A stretch of 6,843 nt of DNA from Muribaculaceae bacterium (GCA_029056365.1 JAIDBM010000141.1:1-6843), one strand, 5' to 3'. Numbered from the stretch's first letter, positions 1-6,843 are shown. Notes: generated by a model not told the origin, from the letters alone. Numbers and translations: made by a program.

Positions 1-3000
1 GCTGCGCAGGTCGGTATGGTCGTCGATAAGAGCCTCGGCATGTGTCCACATCTGCATACGTTTGTAGTTTCGCAGGCCGAGCTGAGTGTTCCGGTATCCC
101 CCACGGGCATCGCCGGCATTCAGACCGAGCACCTTCAGCGACATCGACTGTTCGTTAAGCTGTACAATCTGACTCTGACCCGGATCGGTGATACGGGTTA
201 CTCCGGGCGGAAGAACATAGTTCACCGGCTCGCGGCGCGAGTTCTCCTCGATATTCACCACTGAAACATCGAGCTGTCCATCGGCAGGTGCATCGCCCCG
301 GGTGTTGAGGTTGAAATCATATCCACGCCACTCGCCGCGCACAAGTTCAAGAGTGGCAAAACGCAGATGGGTTGTCTGTTTGAAACCTGTAAGGAACATA
401 CGCGCAAAGCGGATGGTAGAGAAATCGGAAATCGATCCCACAACTTTTTCATATTCCTTGAGTGGAATCTTGAACTGATACCACTCCACTTCCTGTTCCT
501 TGCCATCGCGGGTCGGAACCAGCGACACCTGCTTGTCGGTGATATAATTGCGGCCCACAACCAGATCTTCAGGACGAATCGACACCTTGTACTGGAAATA
601 TCGCTCGTATTCATTGAGGGTGTTGTCCTGGTTTATATCTTCCACGTCAGGGGTGGCCCTCGACGACTGGTACAGCGGATCATCAGCGTCCTCGGGCGAC
701 AATGAGTTACCCTCCACACCGTTGTAACGCTTATATCGAGCAAGCACACCAAGACGCTCGGCGTCATAGTCATATCCACGGTAGAAGTGGTAGTTGTCGC
801 CGGCGGGGTCGTTGAAGGGCGAGAATTTGTCGTCCTGCATACGGGCAATCACATCGGGAGAGAGCCGGTTGCGCAAGCGGTCGAGATAGTCGGCATACGT
901 CGGGAATGTGAATTCCTCGTCGTTCGATAGACCGTCCATTCCCACATCCTGTACCACCCTGGCACCGTTGCTGTTGTCGAAACTGTAGGTGAGAGAGTTC
1001 TGCGTGCTTACACGCCCCCATACGGTTTCGGTCAGATACTGGTTGTCGCCATCGACAGGAATGCCGTTTTCATATCCTTTCAGTCCGTCCTTAAGTATAT
1101 CTTCGGATATTTCGCCGAAGTTCAGATACAGGTCTCCGCCGTCATAATTCGGGTTATCCGGATCGAGGAACGGACTCATAAGCCAGAACTGCACGTATTC
1201 GATGTTCGATTGCTCGAAATTGGTGTTGTCCATCTTGCGCATTATACCGCCCCACCGGCGCTCAGGCTGCAGCAGGTTTCCTTCGGCATCGATATTCTCG
1301 GCATCGAGGTTGTACGGACCGCGTTCGTTCGGATAATACGAAAGGTTCAGAGTCTGTATATAGTTCGTTTCTCCGTAACTCAGCTCGCGCCCGGGGAAAA
1401 TCTCGCTTGACTTCACCTCGCGGACATACGGGTTCGACAGCTGTTCGAGGTCGCTTTTTATATAGCCGGGAGCCATTGACGAGTTTCGCGATGTAAACAG
1501 GCGGTCGATATAATACCAGTTCAGAAGCGCACGGTTCTTGCCGTAATCAACATTGTTGTTCAAAGCGGCCTCAGGGAAAAGCGGGGCGTTTCCTGAATCG
1601 TATGGTGTGGAGGCAAGAAACCACGAATAGGGATTACGGAGGTCAATTCCTGTCTGTGTAGCCTCGAAATCATCGACATACGAAGAACCGCGATTGGAAC
1701 CGCTCTTCTGCTGATGCGGTGCCAGACGTGCATATTCGGCCGTAAGATTCAGGCGCGAAGGCTGTGTGGCGTTCACTGTCGGAATCTTGTTGAGAATATT
1801 TGTCAGCCACATGAAATCGCTGTTGTAGGCAAGATTGAAGCCGAACATTGAGTTGTTCACCACCTCATCGCCGATATTGACCTTCTCGGTAAGAGCCTTC
1901 TCGCTGAAATGAAGCAAAGTGGCTCCGATGTTGAGATTCCGGTTGACCTGATACTGGAGGTCAAGTCCGAGAAGTGTTTTTCTCTGCAAAGAGAAAAGCG
2001 ACTGGTTTTCGAGTGTGACACTTATACTTTGGCCTGAGTCGATTATAGCCTGGTTGGTGATGGTGACAATACCCATGGAATAATCGACGGTATAGTCGGA
2101 GTTCTCGGTAAGAGTGACACCTCCGGCAGTGACTATTACCGATCCGCGCGGCACATTCATGGCATTGAGTCTGATCTGCGAGCCGCTCGATGCCTGATAT
2201 TCACCACTGAGTATGAATTTGTTTTTATCGGCGAATTGCCGCGCCACCACCAGCGTGGAGTCGTAGAGCTGCGGGTAACAGTATTGCTCGGCAAGCACCG
2301 GATCGCCTATTTTGGCGGCCAGATGGCTGCCGAACGGTTCAGCGACCGGAAACACAATCTTTCCGGTCGACGGATATATGGTATAGCCATCGACAAAGTC
2401 GAAAAATCCGTCGGGATTCGACTCCTCGTTACTGTCGAGGCGGTCGAGATTCATCACCTGCAGAAGCGACTGATTGTTGAGTCCGGGCACAGGCAGATAA
2501 TTGATTTTTGTGCCTGTAGTGTCGCTGAGATACTGAATGTTCAGTTTGAAATTCGATTTCTGCACCTGATACCCGCCAAGCGAATACACGTTCTTCATCA
2601 TGAGTCTCCACATTGGCAGACGCGGCGATGTGGTGGTGCTCTTGAGCATTTTCAGATACAGCGACTGGTCGGTAGTGGTGATGTCGCTTGAGAACTCACC
2701 CACCTGATAAACCTGTCCGCCGTAAGTATACTCATAGGCCACGGCCAGAACCTCATCGGCGTTCAGAGCCGATTTCACCGATATGTATCCGAGTGTAGTG
2801 TTCACGGTATACTCGCTCGACGACAGAAGTCTGGCGCTTTCCACTTTCTCATAGTCGCGGCCTCCTTCTATACCATAGGCCGACAACGGCTGAAGCACCT
2901 GTGTCACATCGGCTATATTGCGTGCGCCGGGATACTCGGTTTTGATTACAGTAAGCAGGTTATTGGAATTGTTCGATGGATTGGGCAATGCCGGATTCGG

Positions 3001-4227
3001 TTGCCAGTAGTTGTTCGCCAGCGAGTTTTCCTCGCCTAAGTCCATGAACGCCACAAGATTTCGGCTTTGCTCGTATTTACCGCTCTTGTTGGTTACCCAT
3101 ACCTCTATGCGGGTTATGTTCACCCCCGACGACACAAATGGCACCTTGGAGGCGAAACGGTCGTAATTCTCGCGAAAGAAATGACCAAGGAAAAAGTGCC
3201 GGTTCTGGTCGTATTCGTCGGCATTGATTGTAAACGGAGTTGTCTGCACTCCGCCCTTCGAACTCACCGTTTTCGATTCAGACTGCTGCTGCGACACCAG
3301 CGCCGTGGCGGTAAGTTTTCCGAACTGAAGTTTGGTTTTGAAGCCGAACAGAGCCGTGCTACCCCGTATCAGCGATGAACCGGTGGTCATCGACACATTG
3401 CCGGCCTCGATGCTTTTTACTATATCGTCTTCTTTTCCTTCATAGGCAAGTTTCAGATTCTTGGAATCGAAATCAAATGTCGCATCGGTGTTATATGTCA
3501 TGTTGAACTTCAGCCTGTCGCCCACCGAGGCATTGATGGTTGCCTGTACCTTCTGGTCGAAGTCGAAGTATGTCTTGCGGCGCGATGATAGCGAAAGCGA
3601 CGGATTGTCGGTTTTGTTGCTCTTGATTCCCATCTGCACCTGCACCGTACCCTGTGTCTTGAGCTGTACCCCTCCCGGGCCGAATATCTTGTCAAGGGCC
3701 CCGAGCTGGAAATTCATGTCCAGGATATTGAACGGCTGCTTGTCTTTTCCCTGGTTGACCATCGAGTTGCGCTCATGGTAATACCGCTCCATCGATTTGC
3801 GGAACTGCCAGTTGTTGTACTGTGCCTCGTTGAGCATGAACGGTGTGGCAATGTCCATGTCGCCCACCTTTGTACGAACTACATAGCACCTTGTAACGGG
3901 GTCGTATTCGGCTGTAGTGGTTATGTTCGAGGGCGTGTCGAGGTCGTAGGCGAATTCCTCGCGCATAAGGTCCTCGTAGGTCTGAGGAACTGTCTGGGTT
4001 GTGCCGAGTGGCAACATTATACTGTCGGCGACGGCACCGGCCGAGACTTCCGACGGGTAAGCGGCAGGCGCGGGCGGAGCCATGGCCGGCTGCGCCTGCG
4101 GACGCGCCACGGCCATATACGCCACGGCGGCCATCATGCCGATAATTGACACGATCGCCGACCGTTGTTTTTTCGCACGCGACTTTCCGCGCTTGTGAAT
4201 ATGTGAGGTATTCTTTTCTTTTTTCAT
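1..4227 (-). CDS. sprA: Cell surface protein SprA, type IX secretion translocon (N-terminal 1409 residues, runs off left edge)
   Basis: SprA forms the very large single-chain beta-barrel that carries type IX secretion (T9SS) cargo across the outer membrane; in gliding Bacteroidota it is also needed for motility. The minus frame is open from the ATG at 4227-4225 to base 1, giving 1409 codons with no stop. SprA proteins are usually about 2,300-2,500 residues, so the C-terminal third or more is missing. Visible: a basic N-terminus (residues 1-22) and hydrophobic stretch (about 24-41), then an Ala/Pro-rich linker (42-58) with plausible signal-peptidase sites; a first SprA_N-type region (about 170-320, starting DMNFQLGALDKIFGPGG); VAFMDLGEEN (392-401); NPDGFFDFVDG (604-614) followed by an FPVAEPFG segment; the family hallmark YVDDFEATQT (850-859); NYDGGDLYLNFGE (from 1027); and a second SprA_N-like region near 1190-1320 with TPDVEDINQDNTLNEYE. 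The gene starts 45 bases after ruvA, with no Shine-Dalgarno, as is common in this phylum. Identification is by recognised motifs and is very secure; the exact cleavage site is not. Confidence 0.97.
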   Translation of the reverse strand, partial: MKKEKNTSHIHKRGKSRAKKQRSAIVSIIGMMAAVAYMAVARPQAQPAMAPPAPAAYPSEVSAGAVADSIMLPLGTTQTVPQTYEDLMREEFAYDLDTPSNITTTAEYDPVTRCYVVRTKVGDMDIATPFMLNEAQYNNWQFRKSMERYYHERNSMVNQGKDKQPFNILDMNFQLGALDKIFGPGGVQLKTQGTVQVQMGIKSNKTDNPSLSLSSRRKTYFDFDQKVQATINASVGDRLKFNMTYNTDATFDFDSKNLKLAYEGKEDDIVKSIEAGNVSMTTGSSLIRGSTALFGFKTKLQFGKLTATALVSQQQSESKTVSSKGGVQTTPFTINADEYDQNRHFFLGHFFRENYDRFASKVPFVSSGVNITRIEVWVTNKSGKYEQSRNLVAFMDLGEENSLANNYWQPNPALPNPSNNSNNLLTVIKTEYPGARNIADVTQVLQPLSAYGIEGGRDYEKVESARLLSSSEYTVNTTLGYISVKSALNADEVLAVAYEYTYGGQVYQVGEFSSDITTTDQSLYLKMLKSTTTSPRLPMWRLMMKNVYSLGGYQVQKSNFKLNIQYLSDTTGTKINYLPVPGLNNQSLLQVMNLDRLDSNEESNPDGFFDFVDGYTIYPSTGKIVFPVAEPFGSHLAAKIGDPVLAEQYCYPQLYDSTLVVARQFADKNKFILSGEYQASSGSQIRLNAMNVPRGSVIVTAGGVTLTENSDYTVDYSMGIVTITNQAIIDSGQSISVTLENQSLFSLQRKTLLGLDLQYQVNRNLNIGATLLHFSEKALTEKVNIGDEVVNNSMFGFNLAYNSDFMWLTNILNKIPTVNATQPSRLNLTAEYARLAPHQQKSGSNRGSSYVDDFEATQTGIDLRNPYSWFLASTPYDSGNAPLFPEAALNNNVDYGKNRALLNWYYIDRLFTSRNSSMAPGYIKSDLEQLSNPYVREVKSSEIFPGRELSYGETNYIQTLNLSYYPNERGPYNLDAENIDAEGNLLQPERRWGGIMRKMDNTNFEQSNIEYVQFWLMSPFLDPDNPNYDGGDLYLNFGEISEDILKDGLKGYENGIPVDGDNQYLTETVWGRVSTQNSLTYSFDNSNGARVVQDVGMDGLSNDEEFTFPTYADYLDRLRNRLSPDVIARMQDDKFSPFNDPAGDNYHFYRGYDYDAERLGVLARYKRYNGVEGNSLSPEDADDPLYQSSRATPDVEDINQDNTLNEYERYFQYKVSIRPEDLVVGRNYITDKQVSLVPTRDGKEQEVEWYQFKIPLKEYEKVVGSISDFSTIRFARMFLTGFKQTTHLRFATLELVRGEWRGYDFNLNTRGDAPADGQLDVSVVNIEENSRREPVNYVLPPGVTRITDPGQSQIVQLNEQSMSLKVLGLNAGDARGGYRNTQLGLRNYKRMQMWTHAEALIDDHTDLRS

Positions 4228-4272
4228 TGAATTAGCGGACCCTGCGCCCTACTTTCCGACACCATTCAGGCT

Positions 4273-4857
4273 CTACATCATAGGCAAAGCCTTGCGTATG
4301 GCCACCTCGACCTTCAGTCCGGGCTCGCTGTCGAAAAGTTTTCCAAGCACTTTCCGGCTCTGCTGGGCGGTAAAACCGAGCATCACCAGAGCTGCCAGAG
4401 CCTCTTCGAAGGCTTCGCTGTCGGCAGGCGACTGCTGTATTAACGTAGCATCACCCGATTTTATTTTATCGCGCAGGTCCACCAGTATGCGTTCGGCTGT
4501 TTTCGCGCCTACACCCTTCACGCTTTTGAGGCGCCGCAGGTCGTTGCCCGATATCACCGACGGAAGTTCCTGAGCCGGAATGGAACTGAGTATCATGCGT
4601 GCTGTTCCGGCCCCTACTCCGCTTACCCCCACAAGCTGACGGAACAGTTCCCGCTCGTTTTCGTCGAGAAAGCCGAAAAGGGTCCAGGCATCGTCGCGAA
4701 TCGACTCATGCACCCAGAGAACTGCTTCGGTCTGTCCGTCCAGCGCCGAATATGTCGGCAAGGTTATATTAAGCTGATACGCCACCCCGCCGGATGTCTC
4801 CAGCGTGGCGGCGGCAGGGTTCAGACGCACCAGGCGTCCGCGTATGTATTCTATCAT
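4273..4857 (-). CDS. ruvA: Holliday junction branch migration protein RuvA
   Basis: RuvA binds four-way Holliday junctions as a tetramer or octamer and loads the RuvB helicase motors, which drive branch migration before RuvC cleavage; it acts in the cytoplasm in recombinational repair. The protein is 194 residues, close to the usual ~200. Domain I is an OB fold (about 1-63, starting MIEYIRGRL). Domain II carries two helix-hairpin-helix motifs, VGVSGVGAGTA (76-86) and KSVKGVGAKTA (111-121), which contact the DNA backbone. A variable linker (about 133-147) leads to domain III (about 148-194), the RuvB-binding three-helix bundle. The acidic pin that repels DNA at the junction centre is Asp55-Asp56, matching Glu55-Asp56 of the E. 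coli protein by position. The start is 13 bases after the peptidase stop and has a clear GAAGGA ribosome-binding site; sprA follows after 45 bases. The three genes are probably co-transcribed. Confidence 0.98.
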   Translation of the reverse strand: MIEYIRGRLVRLNPAAATLETSGGVAYQLNITLPTYSALDGQTEAVLWVHESIRDDAWTLFGFLDENERELFRQLVGVSGVGAGTARMILSSIPAQELPSVISGNDLRRLKSVKGVGAKTAERILVDLRDKIKSGDATLIQQSPADSEAFEEALAALVMLGFTAQQSRKVLGKLFDSEPGLKVEVAIRKALPMM

Positions 4858-4864
4858 TCTTCAG

Positions 4865-4870
4865 TCCTTC
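4865..4870 (-). promoter_or_regulatory. Ribosome binding site of ruvA
   Basis: On the minus strand GAAGGA ends seven bases before the ruvA ATG at 4857. It lies immediately after the TAA stop of the peptidase gene. The other three genes in the window show no such motif, which is the usual state in Bacteroidota. Its place against the upstream stop suggests ribosomes could pass directly from the peptidase to ruvA. This coupling is an inference. Confidence 0.6.
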
Positions 4871-6259
4871 TTATTCCTCGTTTGAAAACATGAAATCCCA
4901 TGCAGGAAGCATCTGCGGTTTCTGTTCAAGAAGCTTAAGTGTCGCCTCGGGCAGATATTTCCGTTCCACCACCAGCCGGAACAGATATTCATCCATCCAC
5001 GGGTCGGTGGCAAGCAGATGCCCGTCGTTGGCACCTGGCCCCCAGCTGTTTTCTATAAGCCAGGCACCGGGCCGGCCACTGGCATCGAGATCCACTCCGA
5101 CAAGAGTCATGGCATGTGTCGAAGCGCTTGCGCGGCTGAGTATGCGGTCGCGTTTCGACATATCCATCGGCACACCCATAAGAGACTCGTAATCATAATT
5201 GGCGAGGTCGAGGGTTCCGTTCTTACGGTCCATCTGCTTGCCGACATCGCAGCTGAAGTACATGGCAGTGGAGTCTTTTATCGAAGCTATCGCAGCCGCT
5301 TTCACCTCTTCCATAGGCAAATTCAGATAACGCCAGTTCGCACCATCATAGGTGTGCCGGTCGTAATCAATCTCATAAACTTTATAGTACTCTCTTGTAG
5401 GGTCGTTCATCAGCATCACATAATCGTTCTGCAAATTATTCCCGAAGTATTCGGCATAGAATTCTTTCGGGGTATATGTGCGTGTGTCCACCACATTGCC
5501 CTTGCTGTCGCGGCGTTTCCAGCTGAATTCCGTCGGGGGCTCTCCGAGAGTGAGCGCAAGCATGCGGTATACCTCGGCAAGCATCTGCTGTTTGCGGGCT
5601 TCAAGTCCGGCTGCCTTGGTCCCTTCGGCAGCCATACGCCGCAGTTCAATGCCGTCGCGCCTGAGTTTGGTGCCGAGGAGCTGACGCAGACGCGATGTGT
5701 TCTCGCTGCTGTATGTCTCGGGCATTGCCTCCCGGGGTACAACACCGTATTTCGATACATTGTCCGCCAGACCGGTAAACTGGCCGCCATCGCTGATGGG
5801 ATTCATGAAAAGCCAGTCGACCATACGGTCGTCGAGCGGTTTGTCGACACGGTCGATAATTCCCTGCAGGAACAGATTGGCCTTCTCGAGCTGGTCGTAG
5901 AAAAAATTATAGTTCTGCGACAGCTCAAGGCGCGACAAATCGTGGTTTTTCATCGCCTGTGCCCTGAGTACGTTCAATCCGGTAAAGAGCCAGCATCGGC
6001 CCGAAGCCTTCTGGTCGGTGATGCCCTTGCTGGGCACACGGTGGCTCACCTCGGCGTCAGCGCCAAGCCGCGCATGTCCGCTACGGGCAAGTGTGTTGAT
6101 ATCTGTGGCTGCCATCGCGTTCTGCAAGGCGCGGTCGGAAGCGTTGTTCTGATACGTGTCGCGGAGTTTGCCAAGCATATCGGCCGAAATGCCTCCGTGA
6201 TTATGTGCGCCGAGCGATACAGCGCCAAGCATCAGCATGGATGTCAGTAGTATTCTCAT
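4871..6259 (-). CDS. Exported C1-family cysteine peptidase, bleomycin hydrolase / aminopeptidase C (PepC) type
   Basis: This is a papain-fold cysteine peptidase of the C1B (bleomycin hydrolase/PepC) group, whose members are typically hexameric aminopeptidases that trim small peptides. It has 462 residues, near the ~440-470 typical of the group. Catalytic residues can be placed: Gln83 (oxyanion hole) and nucleophile Cys89 in TDQKASGRCWLFTG, His382 in STHAMTLVGVD, and Asn404 in IENSWG. The family motif CDVGK is at 337-341 and PAWD at 453-456 near the C-terminus. Unlike the cytoplasmic PepC enzymes, it begins with a signal peptide (MRILLTSMLMLGAVSLGA, likely cleaved after Ala18) and has no lipobox cysteine, so a periplasmic location is expected. 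The tail after PAWD (FMFSNEE) differs from the PMGALA-type ending of classic family members, which reaches into the active site, so aminopeptidase rather than endopeptidase activity is not certain. It is the first gene of the probable peptidase-ruvA-sprA unit, starting at the ATG at 6259. No Shine-Dalgarno is seen. Confidence 0.95.
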   Translation of the reverse strand: MRILLTSMLMLGAVSLGAHNHGGISADMLGKLRDTYQNNASDRALQNAMAATDINTLARSGHARLGADAEVSHRVPSKGITDQKASGRCWLFTGLNVLRAQAMKNHDLSRLELSQNYNFFYDQLEKANLFLQGIIDRVDKPLDDRMVDWLFMNPISDGGQFTGLADNVSKYGVVPREAMPETYSSENTSRLRQLLGTKLRRDGIELRRMAAEGTKAAGLEARKQQMLAEVYRMLALTLGEPPTEFSWKRRDSKGNVVDTRTYTPKEFYAEYFGNNLQNDYVMLMNDPTREYYKVYEIDYDRHTYDGANWRYLNLPMEEVKAAAIASIKDSTAMYFSCDVGKQMDRKNGTLDLANYDYESLMGVPMDMSKRDRILSRASASTHAMTLVGVDLDASGRPGAWLIENSWGPGANDGHLLATDPWMDEYLFRLVVERKYLPEATLKLLEQKPQMLPAWDFMFSNEE

Positions 6260-6365
6260 TTGAACGGATGTAATTGGTTATGACCGCAAATTTACTGTTT
6301 TTTTGTGAAATCGGCAATATCATGTTTCAAATTCCGTTAATCACACATAGTCAATTTCTCACAAC
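6260..6365. other. Divergent intergenic region
   Basis: These 106 A/T-rich bases separate the peptidase start (minus) from the barrel-protein start (plus). They hold the minus-strand promoter candidate at 6287-6318. For the plus-strand gene I see only a TTTG at 6302-6305 and an imperfect -7-like CATGTTTC at 6321-6328 with a short spacing of 15, which is not enough to call. No Shine-Dalgarno precedes the ATG at 6366. A weak TGAAA/TTTCA inverted repeat (6306-6310 and 6325-6329) is present. Confidence 0.6.
6287..6318 (-). promoter_or_regulatory. Candidate Bacteroidota sigma-70 promoter for the peptidase-ruvA-sprA unit
   Basis: On the minus strand TAAATTTG (6294-6287) matches the Bacteroidota -7 consensus TAnnTTTG exactly. 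ATTG (6318-6315), one mismatch from the -33 TTTG element, lies 20 bases upstream, within the spacing normally seen. Transcription would begin near 6280, leaving a leader of about 20 bases before the peptidase ATG. This is consensus matching by eye; no start site has been shown. Confidence 0.55.
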
Positions 6366-6800
6366 ATGAAACATTTATTCAGTCTTCTCTCGTTCCTGGT
6401 CATAGCCGGACTCTCCACCTTATCGGCCCAGACGGACACAGGCCCCATGTGGGGCATACGCGCAGCCTTTGATGTGAATATTCCCGGAAAATGGCATTTC
6501 AGCAATGGCGGTCACAGCGTGAAAATGTACAAACAAGGCTACGGCGGCTCTCTCGGGGCCGTGTGCAACCTTTATCTCGGCAAAGGTTTCTTCCTTGAAC
6601 CCGGAGCATCGGTTTTCTACGACAGTTATTCCTACGACAATTTCACCATACTGAATTCCACCGACAGCAGCGACGGAATCTTCGACCCGACAATCTATAA
6701 AGTGGGCCTGCGTGTTCCGCTTGTAGTCGGCTACACTTTCGGTTCCGATAAATTCTCAATGTCGGTATATACAGGTCCGGAAGCAAGTGTGGCTGGCTGG
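6366..6800 (+). CDS. Porin-family outer-membrane beta-barrel protein (PorT-like), 3' end missing
   Basis: The ATG at 6366 opens a frame with a classical signal peptide (MKHLFSLLSFLVIAGLSTLSA, probable cleavage after Ala21 before QTD). The mature part shows alternating aromatic and small residues in short Gly-bounded strands: WGIRAAFDVNI (29-39), YGGSLGAVCNLYLGKGFFLEPGASVFY (about 59-85, a typical strand-turn-strand) and VGLRVPLVVGYTFG followed by FSMSVYTGPEASV (about 113-141). This pattern is that of the PorT/OmpW-like outer membrane beta-barrel domain families common in Bacteroidota, usually about 200-250 residues. The function of such proteins is rarely known, and I do not assign one. The gene is divergent from the peptidase operon across 106 bases. 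The frame stays open to the window edge, but everything from about 6793 onward reads as Nextera adapter, so the residues after about Val141 (including HLTLPTPSRVEI) are not real protein. I therefore end the feature at 6800; the true boundary may be anywhere from 6792 to about 6811. Confidence 0.82.
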
Positions 6801-6843
6801 TATACACATCTGACGCTGCCGACGCCTAGTCGAGTGGAGATCT
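6793..6843 (+). other. Sequencing adapter remnant (Illumina Nextera, i5 side), not genomic
   Basis: Aligned without gaps, 6793-6811 matches the reverse complement of the Tn5 mosaic end at 16 of 19 bases, ending in a perfect TATACACATCT (6801-6811). Positions 6812-6825 match the Nextera read-1-side linker GACGCTGCCGACGA except for C at 6825. Positions 6826-6833, CTAGTCGA, are the exact length and place of the i5 index and equal the reverse complement of TCGACTAG, which I recall as Nextera XT index S513. Positions 6834-6843 match GTGTAGATCT except for G at 6837. In all about 46 of 51 bases agree in the correct order. Four of the five mismatches are changes to G, which fits low-quality base calls at read ends. 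Adapter sequences are recalled from knowledge, not searched. Confidence 0.93.

Noticed and set aside
1..20. Possible adapter or chimeric sequence at the left edge
   Set aside because: The first bases continue the SprA frame with family-like residues (LIDDHTDLRS) and do not resemble the Nextera adapter, so the left edge looks like a genuine cut inside the gene.
16..4149. Several plus- and minus-strand open frames of 60-150 codons across the left 4.2 kb
   Set aside because: All are overlaid by the continuous SprA frame, whose translation matches the family throughout. None has its own family motif.
4228..4272. Possible terminator or promoter between ruvA and sprA
   Set aside because: The 45 bases contain no stem with a T-run and no TAnnTTTG element.
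5018..6250. A 410-codon open frame on the plus strand opposite the peptidase gene
   Set aside because: It lies fully antisense to a gene with all catalytic motifs in place, has no recognisable domain and arises from the GC-biased codon pattern of the true frame. It is a shadow.
6302..6328. Possible plus-strand promoter (TTTG at 6302-6305, CATGTTTC at 6321-6328)
   Set aside because: The -7 element misses its first T and last G and the spacing is about 15 instead of roughly 19-20, so it is too weak to annotate.
6306..6329. Inverted repeat TGAAA / TTTCA in the divergent intergenic region, possible operator
   Set aside because: The arms are only five bases with a 14-base spacer in A/T-rich DNA, which is easily due to chance.
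6801..6843. A conserved-looking C-terminal protein motif, HLTLPTPSRVEI
   Set aside because: It is the translation of sequencing adapter, not a protein feature.

Overview
The window looks like a short contig from a bacterium of the phylum Bacteroidota, most likely a gut-type Bacteroidales of the Muribaculaceae/Bacteroides kind. The reasons are a SprA gene (known only from this phylum), a TAnnTTTG-type promoter with no Shine-Dalgarno in front of most starts, a PorT-like outer-membrane barrel, and a moderate GC content (roughly 50-55% by eye). The genus is inferred from protein character only and was not checked by a search.

Layout. Positions 1-6259 carry three closely packed genes on the minus strand, transcribed from right to left: an exported C1-family (bleomycin hydrolase/PepC-like) cysteine peptidase (6259-4871), ruvA (4857-4273) and sprA (4227 to the left edge, truncated). 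The gaps are 13 and 45 bases with no terminator between genes, so one transcript is likely. Its candidate promoter lies at about 6287-6318. A 106-base divergent intergenic region separates this group from a plus-strand gene at 6366 that encodes the start of a small outer-membrane beta-barrel protein.

How the genes relate. SprA is the giant outer-membrane translocon of the type IX secretion system, so this organism probably has that system. RuvA is the Holliday-junction-binding subunit of the RuvABC branch-migration machine and has no obvious functional link to SprA. The peptidase carries a signal peptide and probably works in the periplasm. The divergent barrel protein is of unknown function.

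The most notable non-annotation signal is at the right edge. From about 6793 to 6843 the sequence is not genomic. It matches an Illumina Nextera adapter (mosaic end, i5-side linker, an 8-base index and the start of the flow-cell sequence) with a few substitutions. The last 13-17 codons of the plus-strand reading frame should therefore be disregarded. I see no CRISPR array, RNA gene, insertion sequence or undescribed defence or biosynthetic system here. Apart from the adapter the region is ordinary core genome.
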